Position numbers and translations under genes: made by a program | DNA from: Ancylostoma caninum | Taxonomy: Eukaryota > Nematoda > Chromadorea > Rhabditida > Ancylostomatidae | Reading direction: 5' to 3' | NCBI GenBank assembly: GCA_037903475.1 | Contig: JBAJFG010000102.1 | Location: 1,011,001-1,075,000, forward strand | Length of the DNA: 64,000 bases | Part shown: one piece after another, positions 9,921 through 24,400 of the stretch | How the letters are laid out: each line of letters starts with the position of its first letter | How positions within the stretch are numbered: the stretch's first letter is position 1 | Notes under the pieces: model-generated | The model's input: the letters and a program-made list of their open reading frames with translations, nothing else | Database searches by the model: none | What the model was told of the DNA's origin: nothing

Positions 9921-12900
9921 ATTTGTTAAACCGATTCGCGTCTAACATCAATCGTAAAAAAAAACTAGATGTCAGACCACTGCGCGGATTAGTATGCAAT
10001 CCGTGTGAATCCTCCCTCCTTACGTCCTCCCCCGCGTTCTTCTCTTCTCATTTGTTTATGAACACACCGCACCCTCCACTTTTATATGTTCTAACTGACT
10101 CTTATCACTTGACCAGTTATAACAAACAAAGAATGATAGACCATTTTCTGCGGTCAATCCAGGTTGAACCGGTTATATATAGTTACGAAAAGCATTTTCA
10201 GTTGAACAAATGATAAAATTGCCTCAAGAATGTTAATCCTCCTTGATAAGTGCATTTTTACATGAGAAAAAGCAATGGAAAGGGTGTGGGACACATTATA
10301 GCAAAAATAAGGGATGAAGCCATGCGAGCGAAGCGAGCATTAGGAAAAGTCTGGAAGTCCGGCGTCAGCCGGACGGCCAGACTGGTAATTAATAAAAATG
10401 ATAGAAAATGTGTGTGATAGTGTCCATAGCAATGATTAAGTTTGTCCCCAGAAATACTACTGTTCATCTACACTTTTTAAACACCGAGGACTTAATATTT
10501 TTGTTGCCCACCGTCACAGGGTGGTCTCGTCACCCCCGTCACCCTTTGTGGGCGGGCTGGCCACAATGAGGGAAAATTGGCAGTCAGCCAGCCGGCGCTG
10601 AATACGATGTCAGCATGAGGTCAATACGTTACTGACGCTGCTGCTGCTGCTGTCACCACATACACTTCACAGCTGGTCAGCTGTGCTATTAGTAATGCGC
10701 GAGCAGTGACTAACTGGATGCCTACTGGTGACTGGACTCAATCCAGAGGCTCATTTCCCTTCTCTTTCCGGATTTCTCGCGCTTTTTTACTGGTTGCCCA
10801 AGTTTTTTTAGGCAGTTCGAGGGGGTTTCCGCTCTTTTTTTATCCGAAGAACTGCGATAAATCTCAGCTGACAACACCGCCGGGTGCCTAGCTGACGGAC
10901 ACTTCTTCCAAATCCTGCGTCCTTTTTCCCCAGTGGCCTTTATCGTATCCACAATCGCAATTTGATTATGGGTGAGCACGTCCCCCGTGCTCATTTGCAT
11001 ATTCCGACGTGACACGCAACATCGCAACACTTGATTCTAATTGCTACTCCCACAATGCCAATTCCGGGTATCCTTGATTTAGGTGCTTGTCTCTACTAGT
11101 CCCATATAGAGGACGGAAAGGTTTGGCGAAGCTTTTGGGTAATTTCTAGGCAGTCTTTGCTTGGAGAAGCGAACGAGCAACAATAGCAGCAACATTTTCA
11201 AAAGTCTCATATAAGGGCTCTTTGGATTGTGAGCAGATGGGAGTTCCTCTTTTTTCGTGTCTTAATTATGTTAAAAAAGGTGAATTGCTCCCTAGGAGGT
11301 ATTCTTTCTGGAAGTTTCTTAGGGGGGGGGGAGGGGTAGTTCTGAAGTTCTGAAAGATTTATCAGATTCTGAGGTGATCCCAAAATTCCGAAATGATGAT
11401 GGTGGTCCCGAAATTCTTACTTGTTAAACCTTACTGTGCTCCTCATGACTCACAATACTATTTAACAGACTTCTTCTAGAAGGAATCCCTGTAATCTGCC
11501 CACCCCACGCCTCCGCCTCTAAAATTTCTAAAAATATTTGCTTGCCCAAAACAGTTGAAAATTTATTTTGGCTTACATATTTCGGTTCTTTATTTTTCCT
11601 ATTACTTCTTGATGTCTACTTTTGAGCGGTTGGTTAAATGTAGCTTTTGATAACCTTATTTCCAAATTTTCTGGTGGATCGGGACCTCAAATTGACTGAG
11701 AAGCCCGTTCTCTCTCTCTCTTTTTCTCTCTATGTTTCCCTCTCTCTCTGTGTTCTTCTGTCACTGCTACTTAAATATTTATTTACTTACTTATTTATAC
11801 ACCAGTAAGGTCTGCCAACACAACAAGCACCTTGAAAAGGCCAGAGTTCAGCAAAAAAAACAGCAAATATTTGCCATTTTTCGTGAATCCCTGCGGAGCT
11901 TCAATGACATCATGGTATGGAAACAGAATACTTGTAAGAGATCCTGTTATTCTCTAATTTTTCATCATAGGATTTTGAAGCTGTAAACAGATTTCTTTAT
12001 GTGATAAGGCGTGCCAGGATTGCATGCGTCATTCTTGACGTATGTGAACGGTTCTTAGCTATTTCTGGTCTCACTGATCCTGCTTGAGGTATTAATCACT
12101 CCAAGCGCTGTTAATCTAGGAGTTAGTAGGTGTCGATCATGTGATGTGAAACTAGGGTTATTGAGGCTATCACGTGATTAAAAAGCATATGGAAGATTTT
12201 TCTAGTAACAACAGCCTTAAATCCTTTCTTGAACACTGGTGTTGTGTCATGCTCTGATTGCGCTACATATTGCTTTTCCCAAAGTTCTGATAGTGGGTTA
12301 TCCATTACGCCCTAATTTGCCTACCGTAATTTAACCATCAAGACATTCGTACAATTTATCTAACCAAGTATTTCACTCAAAATCACCTAAAACTACCAGG
12401 CCAATTTGAATTTCGACAGAAAGGGACAAGATGATTCATTTCGGGGGACTTAAAAACCGTGTCTTGCATGGGATTGAAAGATGCAAATCTCACAATCAAG
12501 ACATGTGTGCTCATGCAAGATACGGTTCTTTTAATCAGTAGTTTTACACCAGCAGTGGTTTTATCCACGTAAAATCCATGCCTACCCATTCAAGGCCCAT
12601 GCATACCCATGTACACAGATCCTCTGCGTAGGACTGAGGAAATGGAAGGTTTTTCGTAGGTTCTACATTAAATTTGTATCGGTTTTGCATGAATATGCAT
12701 GGATTTCTCATGGATTTGACAGATACTATTATAAACCTATAGATTTCAAAAATCGTCTTTTGCATGCGCATGCATTCAACAAAAAAAAACAAAAGCAAAG
12801 GTACCTAATCTCCGTTTCGTTCCTTCCACAAGACGGAGAAAATAGGAAAAGAATAAGGCCACCACCGGAACTCATCAGTAGTGAGTGGTGGCCTTGAAAA

Positions 12901-13885
12901 GTAGAAAATGACCAAAAAAATCAACCAACCTGTTCTGCTGCTTGATACGGCTTCCTTTTGGGGAGCTCCTTGGAGTTGCTGCATATCCTAATAATGGGAT
13001 TTGCATTTTTTAATCTCTTGCAAAATACGGTTTTTAGGACTCCTGAGATTGTCAGAATAATTTCAGAGAATCAGATTCAGCCGTTTTGTGCGAGTAGCAT
13101 CTCATCTTTTGGATCAGGAGGTCAAAGACCAGCTAAGCATGTTTTCTGGATAACTTTGATTCTAGAAATAAATATGGCTCCGTATTTAAATCTCTACTCC
13201 TTTTAAGAATTTATGAAAAATTTCCCGCTGTGCATTTCTCATATATTTCTTCATAATGTGTAGTTCCACATTTTCCAAGGGTCCACTCTTACTGGAGAAA
13301 TTCTCGGAAGAAATCGAAAGATTATGTTGCTTACACAATACAAATGTCGATTTTTCATGGAATACTCATTCATTTTTCATTATTTTTGTGCCTAGAAATA
13401 AAGAATGAAGTGGAGTAGAGGTTCCTATCAAAGAAGTACATGAAAAAGCGTCGTTTTCATGAAATTTTTTTCTTAATTTCTCTCCTTTGATTACGAATCA
13501 AGAAGAATAATTCTTGACAATGGTTCTAATTCTTAGGGAGGTGGTGAAGAAACAGCTAATGGCAGATGTTTCTATAAATGCAGTTCCATTTTAATTATTA
13601 ATAATCAAAAGTGGGCGTGGCTAGTCTTCCATTACTTATACAATCATCAGGAATTCTCTTTGTAATGAAAATAAATAATAAATAAATTTACTCGTTCACG
13701 GTTGGTGTTAGGCAATGGTCAAGAGAGTGCTTTAAAATTCAATTATGCAGTTATTTACTGGTTCATTGAATTACTTCTTCAAGTATTTCTGGAATTTTTT
13801 TTTTTGCAAAATATACGTATAAGTTATCACGCTAATAAAAGTCCACACTGTCACGGACTCTTATTGAAATCATGGATTTTTACAT
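9921..13885. other. intergenic DNA, no gene supported
   Basis: I see only simple features: a hairpin at 10348-10383 (gtccggcgtcagccggac core), a (CTG)5 run near 10640, a (TC)n tract at 11709-11755, and AT-rich DNA. No open frame has start context and splice sites together. Confidence 0.45.
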
Positions 13886-14117
13886 GTGGCGGACGCCCCC
13901 CCCCCCACCTTCCCGAAAATGGGTAGCCAAATTTTTGAAATTACTTTACGACAACTAAAAATCTTGGATAGGTTTATTTTCAATTGATCCAATTATTTAT
14001 TGTTATAATAAATATTTCTAATGATTTTATTCTCCATCTGGGTTTCCAGAGGAGCGTAGACCCCGCTCTTTTCCCACGCCCCCTCCCCCAGCTCCCACCC
14101 CTTTTTTCCACTGGTTT
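13886..14117. mobile_element. diverged copy of the hAT-type MITE
   Basis: The left end (gtggcggacgcc), the inner gggtagccaaatttt block and the right end (cgccccctcccc, then ccactg) align with the element at 3388-3664. The flanks (near tttttac on each side) suggest a decayed 8-bp duplication. The left terminus carries an extra base and the element is older than the E1 copy. Confidence 0.65.
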
Positions 14118-17100
14118 TTACTAACTTCCTGGGAAACGTTCCTAGTCCAGCCATTCTGTATGAAGGATATCTTATCGGGGATTACATTAGTACTCTCCAG
14201 CTACCTTTAACTCAAGGGTCGCTCTCTAAACCCATTTGGGCTTATTCTCAAGGCCAAACGGCATGTTCCCTGTGATGCTTTCATATCACACTTTCTGCCC
14301 TTTCCCTCGCAACTTTCCCTGGCGCGCCGTCACCAATTAGCGAATTCCATGCGCTCCATCCAGAAATCATGGAAATAATGTCGTGGGTCGCTTGTCCGGT
14401 TATGCGTGTTGGTCGTCGACGATCCTCTTAGAAGGCGCCTAATTCGGCCGCAGTCCGTCCGAGCGACCGACCGGACGCACAAATTAAGCTGCATGTCGCG
14501 CACACATCTGAGCACAAGCCGACCGCATCGTTACACCCGACGTTCTGGCAAAAAATCGATAGCATATGATGCTCAGTGAGGCGCACGGGGTGTTGATTAA
14601 CTACTGCTTCAAGGACATCTACTCCCCGACGAGGATGGAGGTGTTCCATCTAGGGTCCGCCCACTTCTGGTAACTGCGAATTGATTGGCCCATTTGTGGT
14701 GTCTAGCTGCACTTCAGGTGATTTCAATTTCGTTGTGGGACCAGTTCTGACTTTTGGACTGCATGGACTCTTCGCTGCTTTGTAACTGACGTTGTTCACA
14801 CGCCCTCTGTTGACATTGCCATTATCCTCGTTGGCGGCGCGCTACACACTCGCTCAGAACCTCATACGGGCCCTATAAACATAGTGCCGTATAGTTTATT
14901 GCTTGAAGAAATCGCCACGTAACTCACGTAACCTCGAGGTTATCTGGAGGTTGGGTATAACTTGCTTTTCATGTTGTCCTCAACATCATCAATTACCTTT
15001 TCTCTCTTCATTTCCTTTCGTTCGTTTTTTTTTCACATTTTTCCCAACCATATGGACAAACAACCACAATTCCTCGCATTTCGATTCATGAAGGGTTTGT
15101 GATGAGCTCTTTCATACCACAGAAGTAGCGTCTAAATTGTTAAGGTTTCTAGGTAGAAGATCAATTTTTCAAACTATTACATATTGTGCCGACAAGGTTT
15201 GTTAGGTGGACAAATTTATTTTTCAGCCCGACGTTTCCACTCAATCGTCGTCTTCGGTGGCCTAAAAGTGACTCGGTTCAGTTTAAAAATTCAAATTTTA
15301 AAAAATGCTCTGAACATGCTCCGTTTCCACTGAGATTTCCGAACAGCGAACACCATTTTTGTCAAATAAAACATTTTTGAAGTGCGTTAGCAGCTGAGAA
15401 ATCATATTTTTTATGGGCTATCATCAAAAAATACTCAAAAAAATCCTTAAAAAACATAAATTTTCTAGAAATAAATAATACCACATTAAACTTAAAACCA
15501 TCCATTACAAAAAAAATTGTGATAACCACTTCAATCCCCTCTAGAAATTCATCTTGATAAGACGAATGTCATCAAAATTCTAAATTTTATTTGCATTTCC
15601 GAACATTTCTGTCCTTAATATTTAGTTCTCTCTCCATTTGTTTTTATCGCGTTTGCTTGGATCTCTCTCGAATTCCCTATCTGTTTTGGCTACCTTGTTT
15701 CTCGCCACAAGCTTTATCCTTTCTCTCATCATGAATTGTTGTCTTTCGGCATTTATCTTTATTCGAAATTAAAATGATTTGGTGAGGAAATAAACAACAA
15801 TTTGATGAAGTACTATTTTTTATACAGATCGCGCGTGGTTTTTCAAACCTCAATTGGGTAGGATTGAGCGCATTCACCAGTCATGTTGTAAATGTCCTTG
15901 TTTGAGCCATCTCTACCGTGGACAGCAGCTGGTTTCCCAAATGACCTCTTCTTATGTCTACAGAGGCTTCAGTAAATCTCCTGGTCAAATCGCTGGTGAC
16001 ACGGAGTCGGTTACAGCTCGCTTCCTTCCAAGATTTTCTGGGGTAGACTTTAGAAGACTTCGACCATACATGCATGATATGTCACGACTAAATCCTGGCT
16101 ACTACGCGCTCATCGTGGATCGGACCGCCAAATGATTACCATGGTCAAAACAGGCTTTCTATTTAACAGGACATTTTTGCTATTTTTTGCGAACTTAGGG
16201 GTGAAAATCAGCAGTAATAGCAAAAATAACAAATATTTTGGAACCGTGGAGCACTTCCAATTCTACAGGTAAAGTGTGGCTTTTGCAAACTCGTTCAGCC
16301 CCAGTTTATAAGGCAAAATTCATTCAGAAGTGGTTTCACGGGTGATTTCCTTGAATTTTGGCTCGTAAGGATTGCCTATGTCACTCACTTCGTTTGCATT
16401 CCTATGAGCTCCACTTTAGATATGTTAGTGGGTAAAGTCTATGCCACTAAATAAATGGCAACAGACTGATTGGAATTCGTCCCTGGGAATCCTGAAAATA
16501 TATCTTGCGAAATAATACCTGCGTGCCCAGTCTGAGTTGAAAACTTCCCTAAGTCTTCACAAGCCAGAAACGAGGTCACTCGACAAACTTGCTGTTGTTT
16601 ACGGTAGGAGTTACTCCAACAAACGTACCCACAACATGGCCCTAGGATTCGCTCAATCATCGCTGATTGGGGCTTAAAAACCGTGCCAGTAATTTGTGTG
16701 CACCCTGTGGTTCGGAGGAAAAGTTGCAAAAAAGGTTTCTGCAGCAACTTTTCATCTGTCCTTGCTCCACCGTGTTCACTAAAAATTTCATTCATGGAGG
16801 AAGAAAAATTATCTGGTCCTGTGTCTTTCTTTCTTTCTCGGATTCTAGTTGTCATTCTTTGGACGTTCTGCTTCATCTCTTCTTCGTTATTCCTGCATTC
16901 TTGTTTTATTAGTCATATGGCTGTTGTGTCGTCATCCTCTTGAGCCGGTGAATTTTGTTCGGGGCTGTGATATATCATTGCACTGCAGCCAGATAGTGCG
17001 TTCCACCACTGACAATAGTTGGGAAGACAGCAGAGAGATAAAGAACGCTGGAAAGTGTGCAGCAGTTCGAGAGGAATGAGAGAAAAGTGGCTGTCCGCAC

Positions 17101-18010
17101 GGTTACTCAACTATCGTCGCGTTTGGAACAGACTATACCAGTAAACTGCTCTTGACCTCTGCTAAGGATGCAGTTGAATACATTAGAATGCTTAATTTGG
17201 AACGAACAAGCTTGATTCAGTCTTTGACCCGAGAAATTTTGTCTGCGCTCCTATGTGGTATTTTTAGAGATGCAGTAAGAAAAAAAAAACGTAACCTGAA
17301 ATTTCTTTTAATCTTCCTAACACTGACTATTCCTTGAAACATGGGAAAACCAGCGAAAACAGAGATCTTTCTACCGTCCACAACTTGGATAACTGAACCG
17401 ACTTGTGCCGCGTGGTCGGTCTTTCATAAAACCAGTCATGCCATTCGATATGTTTGCATTGGAAACGTACACTTATTTGAGTACATGTTTTGTGTTTGGG
17501 CAACCCTCCGAGACGCAGCTCTCTTCCCATCCCCACTCAGCTTTCCTCTGCACTTCATTCAGTGGGGTGAAGGCCAGTGTTAACTTGTTTATCTACTGTT
17601 TAACTACTGCACCATGTGTAAAGTTAGCGAAAAAAGAGCTAACTTATGTGAGGGTTCAAGGGTTTTCTCGCCGACGCGAAGCAATCAAATCTCATGTTAT
17701 TACATCGTCACGAGTCTTCGCAGTTGATTTTTCGAGTGATGAAGGAGTGGGCGTGGCCTATCCGCCTACGGTCCACTTTCAACTCCTTGAAAAAGTTTAA
17801 GATTTGTCTGGATCTTTTAGGAAGAGTAGCCACTGTGTCGAAGCGAAGATTCCAGAGGGATTTTGACCACTATGGAAGCAGGGGAAGAGCCAGATATTTC
17901 GTGGAACATGAAATTTCCATGTTTTTTGGATTCTAAGTAAATAATTGGCCATGCATTTCGGATCATATTATTTATTATACATTCTCAATTACAGATTAAA
18001 AAACGGACTC
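14118..18010. other. intergenic DNA, no gene supported
   Basis: Open frames on both strands (for example minus 16439-16876) lack splice structure and recognisable motifs. A GC-richer patch at 14320-14660 shows no clear repeat ends. I would leave the stretch unannotated. Confidence 0.4.
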
Positions 18011-18842
18011 ACAAGGGAAGTGCAAGAGGCCATATTCGAAAATCGGGATGAAACCTATCTGGCTTGAATCTTTGTTGGAGAGGGTGTTGCAGTATATATT
18101 TTGTTACTGCCCTCGGCTTCAAAAAACAATATATGCGTTGCAGCACTAGTCCGTCAGCGACGAGGTGGCAGAGTGGAGAGGATGCGGACTGATAGGCAGG
18201 AGGTCGAGGGTTTGGATCCCGTCATTGACACTCGTTTTGCATTTTTGTTTTTTATTCCTCCTATGTTATTGAAATCAATTTTGGAGGGCTAGAAGACAAC
18301 ACTTGTCTTTACTGACGTACTAGCTATAGAATAACTACTATGCTATGAACGTAGTTTAGTGATCGTACAGCTTTCCCTCGAGTCGCTAGAAAATTGTAAA
18401 ATTTTCATTCAAAACAAAAAAAGGATGGTCAATGAGAAAGCATTTACTGGCAGCAACGGTGCACACAGACAATGAAGTGTTCAAAGCAAAAGCGGTGAGA
18501 ACAATACGCGCAGACAATGAAAGAAATTCTGCTACAATCATTACAGTCGCATTCACTGCAGAGATCAGAGGGGAAGCAGAAGAATAAAAAAATGAGAGAG
18601 CAAAACAGGTAGGTGCGCATGACGGGGTTCAAACTCTCGAGCTGACAGTGCAGCATCCTCCCCACTCGGCCACATCGTCGCTGACGGACGAGTGCTGCAG
18701 CGCATATGGTACTGTGGTGGGATTTTTTTTTTGGAATCGAGGGCAATAATGAAATATATACTGTAACACCCTCTCCAACAAAGATTCAAGCCAGATAGGT
18801 TTCATTCCGATTTGCGAGTCTGGCCTGTTGCACTTCCCTTGT
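18011..18842. mobile_element. long-armed inverted-repeat element with a tRNA-like module in each arm
   Basis: The ends acaagggaagtgcaa and ttgcacttcccttgt begin arms of about 255 bp (18011-18265 and 18580-18842) that are reverse complements at roughly 80-85% by eye. Shared blocks include gaaacctatctggcttgaat and gttggagagggtgtt. Each arm carries a tRNA-Ser/Leu-like block (18156-18222 plus strand; 18620-18682 minus strand) with A-box-like ggtggcagagtgg and B-box-like ggtttggatcc. The central ~310 bp is not repeated. There is no coding capacity. No clear target duplication is seen. Confidence 0.75.
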
Positions 18843-21453
18843 CAGTCTGGACATGTGAACTATAAATGTTGGCTCAAATACTTTGAATATGTAAAACAGC
18901 ACTAGGACGACAACATGCCCTATATCTCAAAATAAAATAGCTGTAGAATGCCTCATAGTGAAGTCCCGTTAATCTGATAGCCCTTTATTTTAAAATTCGG
19001 GGCGAAAACCTCTTGTAAAAGTAAGCAAACACATAGGTAAACAACGACCGTGTAAATTTTTTTCTCTGAAATTCCAGTCTTAATATGCTAATCTTTCCTG
19101 TAGTCCAGCATTTAACCCTGTCGGCCGCTCGATCCCTATAAGTACGTACACCCTAGTATTTGCCTAATGGACCATGTCGCCAGCTTGGTGTACAATAACT
19201 GCGATCGGATCTCGTCAAAGCATAAGCACCACGGAAGTGTTTGTATGCATAGATGTCAGATCACGTGGATCTACGTTTAGTGGCAAAAATCTGTCATTGC
19301 ATGGTGAAAATTAACTATATAGGTAGGTACGATCACCCCATACTCAGCAGATAGCTTTCTGAGCTTCCGGATACGCAAAATCTGCAGATATTTTAGGAGA
19401 AAAACCTATTTTCCACTAAAACTTTCTGAAAAACACCGTCAAAAATGCTTCAGAATTTTGTGATACTTGTCCACAACTTCCATTCTTTGCCCTAAAAGAT
19501 AGTGTCGGCGACAGCGATGGTACGAGAAATCGTGCAATTTCACATTAGAGCCAACAACCTCTTAGAACTACTAAAACGCGCTCCATCGCTAATTTTCTGA
19601 ACCACAACCAAACTGGAGCCGAGCTAGAACCGCGCTGGCTCCCAATAGCTACTTACTATATAGTAAATAGCTATAGCGCCATTCTGGTTATACCTGGCTA
19701 TCTGCAGATGATATCTACGAGGCGCTAATGAGATGTGACACGGTTGTAATGACCAACTGCCCTTGTTGCTCTTTGTATACGTCGGGTCAGACCGACTGCA
19801 TCGTTGGATCTTCGAGTTGTCACAGCCCTCATTTTGCTTCCTTTTCTAAAGTCAAATTACTTTCATAAGTAGTTAAAAACGGGAGGTTTCTAATAACATA
19901 TTTGACTTATTGATTTTGTGTTTTTTTTTTGAGAAATTCAGAACAAAAACGAAGTAGAGCTACTTGTCAAAACAAACAAAGAATCCGCTTTAATTGCCTG
20001 TTTAACTGCCTAATTTGTAAAAATAATTATATAATGCTACTTTGCGCAATCACAGAATTCTTGCAAGTACCGGCTTTTAAATACGTGGCCTAACACCGCT
20101 AGTTTTTGCAAAGTGCCCTTTCTATCATCTGCGCTGCAGACATCTTTGTTGCTATTGTTAACTATTATTATGTCAGCTGTGAGCTCGTCTTGTTTTCAAA
20201 TGTCCGTGATTACACAAAAGCTGTCACTTTGTGGAGGAGGCTGTCCATTACCCGTCTGCACGGCATTTTTTTTTGCAAACAACACTAGAAAGATCCAGAG
20301 ATTTTGAATAATATTAATTTAAAGGGTATGCATTTTGAGGGTATGCATCCGCAGGAAAGGTAGAAAGAAACAGCAAAGTTGTGTAATTGCGGAGTTTTAG
20401 GTCAGCAGAATTTTGGACCCTTCGTAACTATCGATATAAGTAATCTGCAGCACAATTCTTTCTCGAAGATGTAAGTTTTTAAAAGTAATTATCTGGAGCA
20501 GTTCCCCTTTATTCATAACTTTAATGGGTAAGTAATCACGAATAAATTGAAAATTAACAACAAAGAAGAAAAAAGAATTTAACATCAAAATTTTTTTTTA
20601 AAAACAATCCTTGACAGAATTCTCTGATTGAAATCTAACCGCTGGGCATGGACAGAGAGTTCAGATTAGAAGTACAGGGAGCTTCAATCACGATTGCCGT
20701 TCTCCATTGGCTTGCCGCACCACACCACCTGCGCGACGCGGCTGGCCAGCGGAAGGTTGCAATCGCGATTGACTCTCCCCATAACTCCATTAGATTAAAA
20801 TTCCATGAAATTTTGATCAGAAACCATCTGTTGAACTTAAACTGTTCAGAATCTGGTCTGGGTTAGAATTCTCAATTAAAGATGGTTACCCTGAATTATA
20901 ATTTACTTCCTATCATGTTGAATACGATGAAATTGGTAATCCATGGTCAGTACAACGTCTAAGAGGACAAATGGGAAGCCCTAATAGTAAGGAAACCTCA
21001 ATTCACAGTTCCTTTCCCTTCCCGGAGGTTCTGAAAGCTTGCGGGACCTCTAGTTTCACCTTTAGACATATGACCTCCTCAGTGGAGGTTGTTTTTCTCG
21101 AACTCACTTCTTTCTACAGGCACCCTCTATTCGATGCGATCCTTTTTTGGGAAATACTTGCTAGAAATCTGGAGAATCTGGAAAATCCCAGAGAAAATCA
21201 AATCTAATTATCCTGGCCATAGAATCCGAGAAACGCCACAGAAATTGCCACTCTAGCCGTATATTGGAATCCTTTTCGTTTTTTTTTTGATTCTCAGTGG
21301 GATATCATTCTCTCTGGATTCCATTGAGTGCCTTTCCCTGGACTATCGATTCCTATGCGCATATGTACGTTTTTATGTCATCTCTCATAATCGCATTCCA
21401 TTAGTGCCGTAGTCAGCTGTGCACATTTCTGCAAATTCGCGTAAATCTTCCAG
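18843..21453. other. intergenic DNA, one small inverted repeat
   Basis: No gene is seen. A small MITE-like inverted repeat spans about 20676-20781 (left cttcaatcacgattgc, right gcaatcgcgattgac). Confidence 0.4.
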
Positions 21454-24400
21454 GTGTGACCACATATGGTTTCCTCTATTCCCAAGTGTTTTCGTCCACG
21501 TCGTGATCGCCCAGAGAACAAGAAAAAACTCTCACAACTCGCCCCGTCTATGGATATCGGTGCCGTCGTCGATATACCATCCTCGTCCACGGATACTGAG
21601 AACGGTTCGTTTCTGGCAACGAGCCAAATTTTACGTGCTCTGCGTCTCTGACCTTAGGTTATTATACGCACACATGGCTTCTGACACGCCCCTACTACTG
21701 AATTGTTGACTGAGATCGCGTGGCGATGCCGCAGCACACGCTCTTTTCGTCGTGTCGTCGTATCGACTCGTCCGCACACATGCGTCTACCTCAGAATATG
21801 GCCGAGTTTCTGAGGCAGCTCATTGACAACCCTTTCATCACATGGTCTGGGAATTCCCTATGGTTGTAAGGAAATGGGGTTTGAGGATATTCTGCAATTT
21901 CTCAGATATCAGCTCATTTTTTTCAACAGATCATGCGAGCACCTTGTCGTTTCCAAGCTTTTTAACGATTCTGGAACTTTCTGCTCTTATTCAAAATTTT
22001 GGCAAATTTTCAAATTTTGGCTAAAAAGTTCAGACCTGCTTGCAAACGGTCTTACCGTAATCTCCAAGCGCAGTGTTTCCATAACTCTCTACAAAGTAAA
22101 AATCGGCACAGATAGGTTGGTTCGACGTCCGATAGGCCCTGATATCTTAGTTGATTGCCTTCAGTGCAGTTATACTTGAACCACATTTTATCTCACGCCC
22201 GAAAATTACGGTAAGACTGTTTGCTAACTGGTCTGAACTTTTCATTTTCAGTCTCATTTTTCAGCCTTACCTCGTATGTTTTTGAAGTGCTGAACATACT
22301 TTATTTAAAATTGTTTTGAATATACATATTTTAGTTTTTGTTTCGTGCACTATCCTTATACGAAGACTAAAATAATTTTTTGTATTATATGTTTTGTATG
22401 TACAGTCGGGTCAGGCAGCCACTGCAAATTGGCGCCGGCGGGCGCCGGCCGCCGCCACCCTCCGGCGCCGTGGTATTAATGAGCTATAAATCACTCGAGC
22501 TTGGGAGAAAGCGAAGAAAAATACAATTTTAGTCCATGATAGACAGAGTGCAGTGGAAATGTTAAGGCTATAAAGCAGGGGACCATTTTCACAACTTTCA
22601 CGTTTTTTCGTTTTTGTGATTTTCATGGGAAAAGATTTCTGACTACACAATAAGCGAAGCCAACTCTTCCATTTTCTGCTATGGTACACTGCTTCGCGAA
22701 TACAAAAATGGACGTTATTCTACCATAGATGGACACAGTACTACAGTTATCCCATCTGAATAATAAAGCTCATCCAATTCGGGATCCTCAGAAATAATTG
22801 AAATCCGTATAACTTGTTCCATATCCATTGCGAAGTAGTTCTACCGCTGTCATTTATCTTTCGTGGAATAGTCCTTTACGGCGGAGTTACTCTCTCCCGG
22901 TTTCCTTCAACTGTGAAAAAGTGGTTTTTTGCTATTACTTACACTTACACTTATCGTAGTTTATCTTCGAAATTTATGCAAAACGTTGCCGGATGGCTTC
23001 CTGGACTACCCGAAGGAGATCACGGGGGACGTTCCAAGCAGTGAACCCCAAACACTGCGATACTTAACTCTGGATCTCCAACGGAGTGGAACCAGCGACA
23101 GGGACAGATTGCAATCTGCCACTCAAACCACTGAGCCATCCGGGCTACTTTTTATGTTGGAGTTTGTTAGATAACTGCAGTAGCCGTAGGCAGCATACTA
23201 TATGTATTTGCAAAACATGGGTACAGGGCAGGATTCGATCCCCCCTGACCACCACAACGTCGATCATTCGCTCAACCCACTGAGCTATGCGCGCACGCGT
23301 TGCAACATACAAATGGTGTCCACTATTACTTACACTTACACTTATCGTAGTTTATCGTAGAAATTTAGGTGAAAAGGGAGTTGGGTGGGGCCACTCCTGT
23401 GAAGCCTAAGCCTAAGCCTTAAACCCATTCTTAAGCATAGGGTTAGGCTTATCTACCCTGTCTACTATGGACTAAAATTGTATTTTTCTTCGCTTTCTCC
23501 CAAGCTCGAGTGATTTATAGCTCACTAGCTGCCGTACCCGGCTTCGCTCGGGTGTTTTATCACCTTGGCTACATCATACTGCTGAGGCCAACTACTATCA
23601 TCGACAAATTCATTAAAATCTCCATAATTTTGGTGATCAGCATGTTAGCGGAGCCCAGGTGACGTTTCCCAACGACTTGTAGGCGAAAAGTTAGCAAAGC
23701 TATTCCGGTGACATTGAATCGACGTATTCGTACAAACTGGTTGTCATATTCATACTCAGCATATCGAGGAACCCCAGGAGAGATGTCTTCACTGCTCCAT
23801 TGGGCGGAAGAGCCAAAAATCAATAAAATCGAAAAACCGATATTTCGTGCAAAATGTTTGTCATATTCCTATTCAGCGTATTGAGAAACCCAAAAAGACA
23901 TGTATTTGCCCGTCCCCGAGCGAAAATGGGGAAAATAGATAAATTCAATAAATCAATACTTCGTGCAAAATGGTTGTCGTATTCGTGTTCAGCGCATTGA
24001 GGTACCCCAGTAGACATGTCTTTACCACCCCATGATCAAGAATAGCGAAAAATCAATAAAATCAATAAATCGATAAATTGGGGCGAAATGGTTGTCATAT
24101 TCGTGTTCAGCGCATTGAGGAACCCCAGTAGGCATGTTCTCGCTAGTCCCTGGTCAAGAAGAGCGAAAAATCAATAAAATCAATAAATCGATAAATTGGC
24201 GCAAAATGGTTGTCATATTCGTGTTCAGCGCATTGAGATACCCCGGTAGGCATGTTCCCGCTAGTCCCTGGTCAAGAAGAGCGAAAAATCAATAAAATCG
24301 ATATAATCGATGAACCAATCGATAATCCCAGGTGCAAAGTAGCCTATAACCTCCGCCGGCCAGTGGAGAGTCTACCTGCAAAATTTGGTCCCGATCGGTT

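Noticed and set aside
10348..10383. Terminator-like GC hairpin.
   Set aside because: Eukaryotic context; no adjacent gene and no T-tract role. Probably a relic of a small repeat.
16439..16876. 145-codon minus-strand frame.
   Set aside because: No motif, splice structure or conserved composition; three overlapping plus-strand frames are open over the same DNA.
22814..23283. Open frames across E2 and the matching ones in E1 (3148-3862).
   Set aside because: They read through repeat segments and tRNA-like modules; frames differ between the two copies.
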